Positions 12,000 to 22,409 of a stretch of 64,000 bases of DNA are shown here, piece by piece. The stretch is taken from positions 10,001 through 74,000 of the forward strand of contig JACEEZ010016232.1 in the NCBI GenBank assembly GCA_016584305.1, read 5' to 3'. Source of the DNA: Chionoecetes opilio. Lineage: Eukaryota > Arthropoda > Malacostraca > Decapoda > Majidae. Numbering within the stretch: the first letter of the stretch is position 1; each line of letters begins with the position of its first letter. Under the pieces are notes generated by a model. The model ran no database searches. It had not been told where the DNA came from and saw only the letters and a list, made by a program, of their open reading frames with translations. Both the position numbers and the translations under genes were made by a program.

Positions 12000-13335
12000 C
12001 AAATATTCATATAACTATAGTTCACCCCATAGACTCCTTTAAAGAAGGACTGAAACCTCCCATGCTCGGGGTTTGTAACTTGAGTCTGAAGGATTAACAT
12101 GAGTCCTGGGAAGACTTCTAGACTTCTAGAAGTGACTAGAGACACGCTCTCGGTGTCCAAATAGGTTTTTGGGGACGGCGAGTTCACTAGCGACTTTTTC
12201 AACCCCCCTGGGGTCATCTTCAGGTCAAAGGTCATATTTCAGGTAAAAATTAGTAAATTTTTGGAATGTTTCCCCGTTTTTTTGTGTCTAACTCTAAACG
12301 GTGAGAGATGGCTGATTGTAATTTTAGGAAGTTTGACTGCTGTAACATTGATTTTTTATTATCATATATCTTTTCCCAAAAACTTTATATGCATACACAA
12401 CACTAGTCTATAAAAAATATGTCTAGTCTATCACTAGTTGGAGAGCTTCGCTTTTTGGATAGCTTTTCTTCCCCTCCTGAGGCATCCCATACCCTTTTCC
12501 CTTTGTCATTTAAATTGAAGACAGAGTTTTCAATAGAATGTTAGCAAAAAGAAAAGTACATGCAGCATTACTACTAAATACATGTGCTCTACAAAGGTAA
12601 CGTCAGCAAAATGAAAGCAGCAACGCATTTTAGTCTTGTCATGAAAATTATAGGCATTATGTACAAAAAGATGGTTTGACATAGTGGGCACACTATCCAA
12701 CTTATTCAATTATCTGGAACTCATAGACCCCTCGTTCCCCAAATCATCAAGATCCCTCCATATTATGCTATCACCATATTTAGAAAAGGTGTCCGCCAAA
12801 ATAAGCAATTTAGCTTAAGGGTACATCAGATTCAAGAGTTCCCGAGTTTTTAGAGTGATCCGTCAATGAGTTCACTTCGTTATCTGGTTTTAGGGAAGTA
12901 TACAATCTTGTCGAAATCAAGCCACGAGAATAATTCTTTTAATGCATTAATTTTTACGTAATACGATATATGATACTAAAACAAATTTTGACAGCCTCAA
13001 AAAATTTGCCCCGTATTACAAGCAGCCATCTCTCACCGTTTATGAGTTAGGCAAAAAAACGTGCAAATTTTTCCAAAATTCACTCATTTTCCCTTGAAAT
13101 ATGACTTTTTGACCTGAAAGCCCCAGGTGGTGTTAAAAATATCGCTTGAGCTGGCCCGTCCTAAAAAAAACCCCTATTTGGACCCCCCCCCCGAAAATCA
13201 GTCCTAGCCCTTCAGAAGTCATTTTACCCGGGAAATAAAGTTAACCCCTTCAGCCAAGTTAAAAACCCCGAGATGGGAGGTTTCAGCCCTTTAAAAAGGG
13301 AAAGCTACGGTTCACACTCATAATTTTTTGGATAA
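12000..13335. mobile_element. Long inverted-repeat element (arms about 340-400 bp)
   Basis: The left arm (about 12,000-12,330) and right arm (about 13,015-13,335) are reverse complements with indels. Landmarks are GGACTGAAACCTCCCATGCT on the left against a right-arm GGGAGGTTTCAGCCC, and AAACGGTGAGAGATGGCTG on the left against CAGCCATCTCTCACCGTTT on the right. Weaker symmetry continues into the 680-bp centre. No transposase was recognised. The structure fits a non-autonomous terminal-inverted-repeat or foldback element, or two opposed copies of another repeat. The right arm shows homopolymer damage. No target duplication could be fixed. Confidence 0.75.
12331..13014. other. Centre of inverted-repeat element
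   Basis: AT-rich sequence between the arms with no open frame of note and no recognised transposase motif. Confidence 0.5.
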
Positions 13336-13909
13336 CCCCCTACAGTCTTTCCCGATACATTTTACCTTCTTTTCAAATTTGTATTTTTGAAAAGAATCAT
13401 TTAATTACTCAACATTCCGGGTGATATACTTTTTAGTGCAGCATCTCAGGAACATCTATTCCTACCTTCATTTCGTCATACATTACAGTTTATATAAACA
13501 CATCACTCTTCTAGCGAAATACATCATCAATTTTTTTCGCCCAGCTATCCTTGCAAAAATCATTAATCCCCACCGCTGCCATAATGTCATTTTGCAAATG
13601 TTACTATTGCACACGAACTTGTTTGCCTACCCCTGGGGGCAAACCCTAGGGCTTTGCCTCCCCTTTTTCCCCTTTTTAAAGGTATGGTTGCAGGGTTCAA
13701 AGAAACGATTGTTTTTTCTGAATTTACGTTTAAATTTAACAAATTTTCTCTCTCTTTTAGTACTTTATTTATTTATTTAACATCAACTTTATTATTCCCC
13801 TATCTTTTCAAAAATAGTTCGATCAACCACTTTAACCTCCCTACATCTCCCATAACACTTCCTATCATAACAATACATATACAGGCAATATAAGGCTTTT
13901 TTTTTTACT
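13336..13909. other. AT-rich stretch without recognisable gene
   Basis: A hydrophobic 119-codon plus-strand open frame at 13,421-13,780 is of low complexity and matches nothing I recognise. I do not call it a gene. Confidence 0.4.
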
Positions 13910-14150
13910 TTTTGTGCCTATGGGCCCCTGTGGGCGTGGTGACCCAGGGCTGGGATGGTAGGTCTGTAGGTTATTTGAGGGCTCGGGTTGGTCCTCGCCC
14001 GTGATAGCGCAGGCAGGATTTTTATAGTGAGCCTGTGATTAGGGCTCTGCTGTTCCCCTGTTTGTCCCCCCGATGCACTCGCAATCGAAGGTAGAGTGAG
14101 GGGCAGGGCAGTGGGTGTTCGGTTTAGGCCACTCGACGGTGCAAAAGGTT
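13910..14150 (-). mobile_element. SINE family A, body (tRNA head missing)
   Basis: It shares ordered blocks with the copy at 57,075-57,370: a GGGCGTGGTG segment, GATGCACTCGCAAT followed by GAAGG, then GGGCAGGGCAG, and GCCACTCGAC followed by a GTGCA(A/G)AAAGG-like end. In the other copy a tRNA-like head with A and B boxes follows on the minus strand. Here the head is absent or decayed. Confidence 0.7.
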
Positions 14151-14454
14151 TTTGGGTTTTTTCTTCGGGGATCGAATGGGTCCCCGGGGAACCCCAAAAA
14201 GAAAGGGGGTATTAAAATGCTGGAGAGGAAAAACATTGGTTAGGGGATTTTTCCAAATGCGCATAAAGGCTGGAAAAAGGGGGGGGGGTGGGGGTGGAGG
14301 TGTGTCAGATGGGAAAGGGGGAGAAGTATTGGTCCCCAAAGGACGCACGAGCCGGCTTACACTTTGCCGACCCCCCTTGGGGGTGTTTCGGGAACCTTTA
14401 AAAGGTGAAATATTCCCCTCTCCTCTTTTCCAGTTTCCCATGTTGCTTATCGCT

Positions 14455-14720
14455 TCCCGTGGTGTAGTGGCTAGTAGCCAGTACAAAGCTGATGGCCTTG
14501 GCCCTCGAACCGACCCAGGGAAAAGTCGGCGACCACCCAATCATCTGTTCACCCTCCCTTTTGGGGTTTTGTAAAATGGGACCTGGGGAAAACCTGGAAA
14601 AGGGTAACGTAGAAAAAACCCGGAGCACATTTCCCTGTGTCCTGGGGTATATGTTGTTACCCCCGCAGCTGAAAGGCTAATGCGACGGAGAGCCCCCGAG
14701 GCTACGCGAAAGCATAGCGT
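14455..14720 (+). mobile_element. SINE family B, tRNA-derived
   Basis: It starts with an A-box-like TGGTGTAGTGGCTAGTAGCC and a B-box-like CCTCGAACC. A body follows with GGGTAACGTAGAAAAAACCC, a GGAGCACATTTCCCTGTGTC segment and AATGCGACGGAGAGCCCCCG. The body blocks recur in reverse orientation at about 63,310-63,480. SINEs of this type are transcribed by RNA polymerase III and mobilised by LINE proteins. Confidence 0.7.
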
Positions 14721-16630
14721 AGCCCCCTCTTTACCTTACCAGCCCCCGCTTTGCTCATTTTTTCCCATTCTTTACTTTCTCCCATTTTTACTGCTCGGTT
14801 TGTTTCGTTTTTTCATTTTACATTCTATCGTTTCTTTTCTCTTCCTTTAAACCCTTTTCTCCAAAGGCATGCGGGTAAACATATGCACCTATGGTCTTTT
14901 TTTTCGCTAAACTGACTTTGGAGACCGTCTTCTGTCATTCCAGGTTAACAAAAATTTTTGGACGGGGGTCATGGCTAATCCGCTGATACTATTTTTAATC
15001 AAAATCGAGGAAGTAAAATTTTTCCCGTATACAAGACTTTTTTCAGGCGTACCTTATTTTGGGTAGATAGCTCCAAACTGGAGAGAGATTATGCTGATGG
15101 GATGGCAAAGGGAAGGGGTTTTTTCCTGGCATTTAATATTCCCTAACATGGCAGCACCCACCAATAAAAGGGAAGTGGAGATGGAGACAATTCGACGCCA
15201 GAAAGTGAGCGGAGTGAATGAAAATCAGGGTTGCAACAGGTGCTGAGTTCTTTCTAGTATAGTTTTACATGGCAGAGTGCCGGCGTGTGCGTGGTATGAC
15301 GAGAACCAAATCTTGGGGGATTTTCGTCCCCGAAATATTAATCAAACATGCTTTAAACAAAATTTTTCCCTCCATCAAAAAAATGCAAAGTTTCATGAAG
15401 AAAATCCTCATTTTACCGGGGACTTTGATTGCAAAATTGCCTACATTTTTGGGTTGCGTTAGTAAATCCGGCAAAATGGTTTTCCCTGCCATGAATAACA
15501 AGAGTATTCACACAAAAAACAAATCAAATATTACCCCAAACCCTCAACACCCAGCAGATCACAGAGCAACACCCAAGCATATCACCGCACGCACCTGTCA
15601 TGCAGTCACACTTTCGGGGGTTTTTATTGATTTGATTGTTTTTTTTAAAGGTTTTGGCGCTGGTATTCGACACACAGGTATTGGATAAAAAAAATTCCTG
15701 TCTTTGATTACAAACTCCATTTCACCCCAAAATATGCTACGCACCCTCTTTCCCCCGAAAACAAAAAAAAATTTTAAGCCCTAAGAGATAAAAATATAGG
15801 TTTTTAGGAGAACTATCATCACATTCAAGTTTAAAAAAGAAAGTAGAAAAGACAAACATAAAAAGGGACACAGAGTGAGTCGACCCCAAGGCCTTGAACA
15901 AACAAGAGTTTCTGTGGTGTTTCCCGAGCCTACAGTCATTGGGTGTACCCACGGGGCCCCACCTTTTCCGCAAGCAGGCCTCGCCCCCCGCAGCCAACGC
16001 ATTGTGCCACCCAAAACCCCCAGAATATGCCAAATTGTTCACTTTTCCCCGCAAAGCCAGTAACTAAAAAGTCTTAAATTTTGCAACAGTATTTTTTTTG
16101 GTTTTTTTATAATCGGTGAAAACAGAGTCCCAGTTTATGGGGGGGCGGGGGGGGGAATTACAGAATGTTTTGTTTGTGCACCTTTACCTACACGATTTAT
16201 ATTTTTCTGCTGAAAAGTATGTTGGGATTAAGGTTTACCCCCCCCCCCCCACACACACACACCACACTCATCCTCTTACCGACAGTTTGGGTGATGTTTT
16301 ATGAAGAAGAGTGTGGGTGCCTTAAACCGCCTCAGCAACGCCCACCCTACACGCCATATACTTTTTCCATTGTTTATCAGAAGTCACGAAAAAAATAAGG
16401 GTGAGATGCATTTGGATATATATATTTCCCCCCTTGGCAATGTTGGAAAAAACACCCCCACACCCCCATACCCTTGTCAAGGGGGATAGTACGCCCAATT
16501 TCACATGGAAAAATCCCCGCGCGGGAATGGCGGGGTTGAGATCAACAAAGGACCACAGAATGATGCCGGGGCCCTAACCAAATGAGCCCCCACGGGCGAC
16601 ACACGGTGGTGTGTGTTCTGGTGTATGGTT
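14721..16630. other. Unassigned stretch
   Basis: No recognised gene. The 139-codon plus-strand open frame at 15,269-15,688 has no motif I can place. Homopolymer runs (for example poly-G near 16,140 and poly-C near 16,245) suggest consensus error. Confidence 0.4.
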
Positions 16631-16634
16631 TTTG

Positions 16635-16935
16635 GTATTTACCTAGTTGTTTACCAAGTTGTAACATCAGGAAAAAAGCTATGTCGTTAGTATACTGTCC
16701 CGTCTCCCAAAACTACTATTATCCAGCTTGCCTTTGAAGTCCTGAATATTTTGCATTTAAACACTTTTGCACAAAGGTTGTTCAGGGGTTTATGTTCTAT
16801 ACGGGAAACTGTATTTGTTTCTGTCCCTCTTTAAAGTTGTCCTTCTCAATTTCTTCTCTGACCCCTTGTACTTCTATCGTCCCCCAAAAACAGAAACTTC
16901 TCTACAATTTTTTCCAGACCCATTTTGTCTATACA
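16635..16935 (-). mobile_element. CR1-like LINE 3' end
   Basis: It is the reverse complement of the C-terminal coding end and 3' tail seen at about 46,690-46,995. The shared string includes GTCTCCCAAA, ACTATTATCCAGCTTGCCTT and TGAAGTCCTGAATA on the plus strand. The LINE's terminal block (TTACCTAGTTG and GTTGTAACAT, plus strand) lies at about 16,640-16,672. It is 5'-truncated at about 16,935, close to a (GT)n tract. Confidence 0.88.
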
Positions 16936-16954
16936 CTGCTATAAAAATTCCCCC

Positions 16955-16981
16955 GTGTGTGTGTGTGTGTGTTGTGTGTGT

Positions 16982-17025
<44 letters not shown>

Positions 17026-17108
17026 GTGGTGTGTTGTTGTGGTGTGTGTGTGTGTGGTGTGGTGTGTGGTGTGTGTGGGGGTTGGTGTGTGTGTGTGGGT
17101 GTGTGGTT
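16955..17108. repeat. (GT)n microsatellite
   Basis: GT dinucleotides with GG and TT slips. The overlapping Cys/Val and Thr/His open frames are artefacts. Confidence 0.97.
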
Positions 17109-18125
17109 TTAGTGGGGGGCACCGCAAAAGAAAATCCACTTCCCCAAACGCAAATCCGCAAACCTAAACCCCACGTCGCAACCCAAATCCCAAATTTCTT
17201 GAAATTCACACTTTCGCCCAAAATCCGCAAACTTTTATGTGAATTTTCTCTGCATATATTTAAAAAATAAGGTAAAGCACTTTTTGGTAGTCATTTTTAT
17301 ATTATTTACTAAATCACTGATGGGAAAAAATGGGCCCGTAAACTCACACCTAAAACCGAGTATTATGAAGCTTTTTATGCAATATAAACTATTATCCCGT
17401 ACTCATATTCATTTTTCTTAGAAATGCACCCTGAAGAGATAATGTAGTTTTTGGGCCAAAATATGACGCGGGGGGTGAACGCGCGTGATTGTTGGAACAA
17501 GACGATCGGACCCTCTCTTCCCTCCCTTCTCCCCCTCCTCCACTCAGTTCCCCCGGGTGGCTAATCAGTATTTATGGCACAGTGACCATCAGTACCAAAC
17601 CTTTCAAAATGTCCCCGCAAGAGAATATATATATTTGTTTTTGCCAATCTGCTAAAACACCAGAGCGAGAAGAAAATATAAATGTGTGGATGTTTTTACC
17701 TTAGGCGGGGATTTCCTATGAGGGAACACGCATGTTTAAAGAAAGGTGTGGTAGAAAGCGTACATTCCTGTGTGCCCTGATCAGCCTGTGTGTGGAGTCC
17801 CTCACCCCAGATATAAAAAGGTCAGATAAATATTGTTTCAAAGTCACCGGAAAGGGTAGTTGATTTTTAGGGATGGGGGTGCTGGGGGACTAGTTGGTGA
17901 ATGGACTGCAGGGGACTATTGCCCTGTTGACTGGGAGCTACGGATTGGGGATTGGGCCTTGTCTGTGTATTGAGGGTAAAAAAAGCCTACACACACACAT
18001 GCACATACACATACACACAGCACACACGCGGGCTGTGTTTTTTGTAAATGCTGTTGGTAGGGAACTATCCAAAAGTTGCACTTTCCTTCATCTAGCGCAA
18101 TATTCCTATGGCCTTTACCAGTTAA
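17109..18125. other. Unassigned stretch
   Basis: No recognised gene. A short CA-rich tract lies at about 17,988-18,025. Confidence 0.4.
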
Positions 18126-18129
18126 AATA

Positions 18130-18222
18130 AATATTTTATATATATATATAATATATATATAATTTTATATATAATATATATATATATATATATTTTTATA
18201 TATATAAATATATATATATTTT
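18130..18222. repeat. (TA)n tract
   Basis: TA dinucleotides immediately before the 5' LTR of the plus-strand Gypsy element. Confidence 0.9.
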
Positions 18223-18238
18223 GTGTGGTGTGTTTTGT

Positions 18239-18844
18239 TGTCAGTCAGTTATCCTTCTAAATAATACTAACTTGCAAACATTTTTTATTGAATTACAATA
18301 TTATCAATCAAGTGTAACCGTATTATAAATTTTTATACAGGATATTTTTATGTACTTAACATCAAAAGAAACCCGTGTATTTTAGGAAAAAAAAAAATTT
18401 TAAAATATAATTTATATATAAAAATATATAAAATATATATATATATATAATATATATATAAATTTAAATTTTATTATATTATATATATATTGTAATTTTA
18501 ATAATTATATGATACTTTCCTGCCATGGTCCATCGTGAGAACCAATGACAGCTTGCACTATGATAGTCGAGCAAGGGTCACAGGCCAAATGTATAGGTAT
18601 CAACCTTTTATAATTCAACGCAGTTTGAAACAGGGGGAGGGGCGGTCGGGAAACCCCGGGAGAACGAAGGAGAAGGCCTCGGGACACACTCACACAAAAC
18701 CTCCCACGAGCCCGTGGCCCCCCCTGGTTGTTTTCAAGTCTTTTAAATTATGGTTGAAAAATTCTATGTTCCTTAATGGGCTTATAAAAAAAGGTACAAA
18801 AAATAGACGTACAATTTAACTCAGCCCCCAAAAAAGTCTCTACA
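18239..18844 (+). repeat. 5' LTR of plus-strand Gypsy element
   Basis: It begins TGTCAGTCAG and ends AAGTCTCTACA. It matches 30,438-30,999 through shared blocks such as TGCCATGGTCCATCGTGAGA, GGGAGAACGAAG followed by GAGAAGGCCTCG, and TTAACTCAG...AAGTCTCTACA. A (TA)n expansion in its middle (about 18,410-18,490) accounts for most of the length difference. Confidence 0.85.
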
Positions 18845-18942
18845 AAAAATTTCCCACCTTTTAAAGGTTGCAGCCATGGGTACTGAATTAATCAGTTTGT
18901 AACACAGAACGGGGTTTCGATACCCACGATATCGCTCAAGCA

Positions 18943-20547
18943 ATGTACAACCACAACCAGCCAGTGACAACCACAACCACAAACCCTCTTCAACCAAACC
19001 GTAAACCTACGCAAAACAAGACGCCAGCACCTACAAAACTACAAGCCACAGCAACATATCAGACCCCACATTTTATTCTCCATACAAGAGAGGGAGGCAG
19101 ACACATTCAAGCAACTCAACAATTCTTCCGGGGTCACGAGATGCCGCAAAAGCCTGCCACCCCCAAAACCCACTGCCAGGGAACGAATCCAGCTAACCAT
19201 TTACGATAAACCGCCCCCATACCAACACGGATCTTTCATCATGGCCCAACACAAAAACAACAACCCGCCCCTACCACCCTTAGTCCCTCAAGCTAAAAGC
19301 AACACAAGCTCCCCCCCCCCCCCAAATCGGGGGGGTGGGGTGGAACCCCACCATCCCTCCCTTTCCCCCCAGACACTGCAACATCAACCCCCAAAACCCC
19401 CCAAACCCCCGCAACCACCACCTACCTCCCCCCCCATCGGCCAGCTGACTCAGCAGCCCCCCCTACCGCCCACATCAAGAGCACACCCCTTTTCCCAGCG
19501 TATAGAGCAACTCATCCCACTCCGCCCGACCACAGCGTCCTTTCCCCCTCACCACTGCCCCCTACCCCTATCACCTACAGACTTTTGTGCGGTGCCCCAC
19601 CACCTAACAAAACCCAAGTTTTTTTTTTCATATCTCTTATTTTTGCATTTATATGTTTTATTTTTTTATAGAAAATCTTTAAAGATTGTGTGTCTCCAGC
19701 CACTGTACATTCCGTCATCCAGGATCAAACCCCCCCTTTTGTTTCTCCCCCTATCATCACCATCGGCCTGACCTATTATACACCCAAAAGCATTTTGCAA
19801 AAAGTAAATAATTTTTTAAGTTATGGGAGTTATAAAAATGTAGGTATTACACAGTTTTTTTATACTTATAGGAGACGGTTACATTGTGTTCCCACAGTGA
19901 CGTTTACATCTACACCACGTTTCTGGACATTTTCTACGTTAGAAATATTATTGTGCTGTTTTAACATACATTTACATTACATTACAATGGCAACGTTGAG
20001 TACATCTGTACAGACTCCGTCAGCGCACTTACATCATTGTGCTAAGCAAACAGCTAGCTATCCCTCATACTATAGGCGAAGTTCTAGACAGCATTATACC
20101 CACAACTTTTTCCCTACCACACACGGTAGGAGTAGATATTCTTCCGCTATATGCAACATAAGCATTACACAAATCCACCGTACCAGGTGAAGCGACGTTA
20201 TTAACGTCATCATAGCTACAATAACGCACGTACTAGTTATTTGTCTGTATTTTGTAAAGTTCCAGGACATACTCTGTCACATTGTAGATCAATAGACTAC
20301 AATAGATACGTAATTTACAAGAAACAGTACTGTGTATATCACAATTCCTGGAGTCATAACTTTGACGAGTGCCGTTATTTCCAACACAGGCAACAACACT
20401 TATTCCTTCCCGCCGCCGGAGAAAGATATGGACGCCGTACGCAACGCCCATACGTAACACACATCCCTCCTGCAAACTCACACAATGAGAAAATAACGCA
20501 GCCTTCACAAGAAGTTACCACAGAAAGGCAATTTTTTCCTTTACCCA
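18943..20547 (+). pseudogene. Gypsy gag, degenerate
   Basis: The 5' part (18,943-19,620) translates into Pro/Thr/Gln-rich low-complexity sequence over two frames. The 3' part carries a nucleocapsid-like region at about 20,241-20,400: a FCKVPGHTLSHC segment (last three ligands of a CCHC knuckle, first Cys lost) followed by YCVYHNSWSHNFDEC (C-x2-H...H-x4-C). Paired knuckles of this sort, with an RNA-binding basic/Gln-rich tail, fit Gag of Ty3/Gypsy elements. Frames shift at least twice (near 20,190 and 20,235). Gag packages element RNA. The proline-rich part alone would not identify it; the call rests on the zinc-binding segment and on the position between 5' LTR and pol. Confidence 0.65.
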
Positions 20548-20685
20548 TTAGGGTACGCCGTATAACAAAATATCTTTTTTTCAACTTTGGCATGCCAATT
20601 TCCTATGTAAAATGGAATTCTAAGACGATTTTATCTTATTCCATTTTTGCATTTGAGCAATTCTTACTATGCAAAATCGCACTTT
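20548..20685. repeat. Direct repeat copy 1 (about 137 bp)
   Basis: It starts TTAGGGTACGCCGTATAAC and ends near TATGCAAAATCGCACTTT. It is nearly identical to copy 2 at 22,214-22,349. The two copies bracket the GC-rich conserved gene inserted into the Gypsy element. Confidence 0.9.
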
Positions 20686-20853
20686 TATATTGCACCCTTA
20701 TCGAATAATGCTTAAATGAGTACGCAGTGTCCGGTTGGTCCTGTGTATTGCATCATGCACCAATATGAGTTCCAAATTACTAGCGTGGTAAGCTCTTTCT
20801 GATCAGTTGGTTCATCAGGCACTACATCACAGTGTCACAGCCTCTACGTTGGC

Positions 20854-22205
20854 CTAGAACGTGTCCATCATGTCCTTCTTAGACCTGAAGCAGGGCATGG
20901 TCTCCCGGTGGTGGGCCCGATCCCGGATGAACCCGTTTCTGGCCTGCTGCCCCACCACTGCTGCCGCAGCCTCTGTCACCTGCTTCACGACTCTTTCGGT
21001 GCTCTGAGTGTGGATAGAGAACTCTGGAACCTCGTACGGCTTGACAAGGATCTCCTGGATCTGATTCCCGGACAGTGAACAGGTGAATGCCGGCTCGTGC
21101 ACCTGGCCAGGCTGCCAGCTGATCAGTGTCTGCAAGCTGGTGGCTGACAAGTTCAGCTTGGGTGTGATGCGAGGTCTTACAACTGGTGTCCCATACTCCT
21201 CGCCACCCTCAGCTTCAAAATCTGGGTCACGGCGAACCTGCGGTCGTCCTCACTCTAAACTCGCCATCAGCGAGAGGAGGACACATTCTGAGTGTGCGAA
21301 CAATGCTCCTGTCCGCCACGTAGAAGGTCACAACTGTTTGGACCTTCCTTGGGCTGCGACCTCATCACTCTGAGCTGCGTGAGGATGTGCTTGGGGCCGT
21401 CCTCTAGTCTGTGGTGAACCTTGATGTCGTAGTAGAGTTTGAAGTACACCTGCAGGCAGTACTTGACTAGGATTTCCAGGGTGTTCAGTTCTTTGCCAGT
21501 CAGTCCATGCTTTCTGGTCCACATGTACACGAGCGACTGGGCTGTGGTGAGCCATCGGGGAGTGGGACACCTTGCCCCACTTGATCTCCTGCAGCTCGGA
21601 CGGGAGAACGCCCCGCTTCACAGCCTGGACCAGCTGGTAGGAGACCTGCTGGTCAGTGGACATGTTGACCAGGATATACTCCGGTATCTCCGTGAAATCT
21701 TCACCGCCTGGCTCTCCTCTGAACTCTGCGTTGTACTGCATCTCATTCACGCTGGACAGCAGACTGCACACTGGACCCGTGAAGCCAGTGTCAGATGAGG
21801 TAGGCCCGTCGATGCTGGTGATAAGGTGGCACAGGGGCAACTCGTTTGTGTGCAACACGCATATACTCCAGAAGAAATTGCGTCCCAGCATCTTCTCCAA
21901 ATGGGCGTGTACCACCCTTCCACCCCGTGTTGGCCCTAGTTGAGTCACCTTGCAGTACGATCAGTGAGTCGGTGGAGTCGTATGTCACCAGCAGATCATA
22001 GAGAGCCTGAGCCACCTTGAACGCAGGCTTCTCAGGTGGCACCGGGTCCTCTGGTACAAAGTGCCAAAGGTACCTTCCAGATGGCTCCTCTGTCACTGAC
22101 ACATGCTCCTCCCTGATCAACCTTGGGTGCAGTTTCCCAAGCTGTCGGGCACCATCGCCCTGGTCTTGTCCTTCCTCCCATCGTAACCCAATCCAACTAT
22201 TTTGG
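20854..22205 (-). pseudogene. Conserved multi-copy arthropod protein gene, intronless, frameshifted
   Basis: Translation on the minus strand in three overlapping frames gives one collinear protein. It starts with an N-terminal segment containing GRYLWHFVPEDPVPP and QALYDLLVTYDSTDSL, then LHTNELPLCHLI followed by DGPTSSDTGFTGPVCSLL. A middle part has VNMSTDQQVSYQLVQAV, GKVSHS and MYMWTRKHGLTGKE, and the C-terminal part has FSIHTQSTERVVKQVTEAAA and a stop at 20,854. I recognise this as a family of uncharacterised proteins present in many copies in arthropods and cnidarians; that recognition is from memory. Function is unknown. At least two frameshifts break it. It is markedly more GC-rich than the surrounding Gypsy sequence, has no visible poly(A) tail, and is flanked by direct repeats, which points to insertion as a unit. 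Confidence 0.7.
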
Positions 22206-22213
22206 TACCCTGG

Positions 22214-22349
22214 TTAGGGTACGCCGTATAACAGAAATTCTTTTTGTCAACTTTGGCATGCCAATTTCCTATGTAAAATGGAATTCTAAGACGATTTTAT
22301 CTGGTTCCATTTTGCATTTGAGCAATTCTTACTATGCAAATCGCACTTT
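22214..22349. repeat. Direct repeat copy 2 (about 137 bp)
   Basis: It starts TTAGGGTACGCCGTATAAC, as does copy 1 at 20,548. A perfect 7-bp inverted repeat GTACCCT/AGGGTAC with a 4-nt spacer spans its left boundary (22,205-22,222). Confidence 0.9.
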
Positions 22350-22409
22350 AAGCTATGTTTAGCATATAAAAAATATAAGTCCATTTTTGCATAGCAAGAA
22401 GTGCTCAAA
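22317..22409. other. Imperfect hairpin, 34-bp arms
   Basis: The left arm (22,317-22,350, starting TTTGAGCAATTCTTACTATG) pairs with the right arm (22,376-22,409, whose reverse complement starts TTTGAGCACTTCTTGCTATG) around a 25-nt AT-rich loop. It overlaps the end of direct repeat 2 and lies just before pol. Only the left arm is present at direct repeat 1. Confidence 0.8.

Noticed and set aside
15269..15688. 139-codon plus-strand ORF
   Set aside because: No recognisable motif; overlapping frames of similar length occur on both strands in this low-quality stretch.
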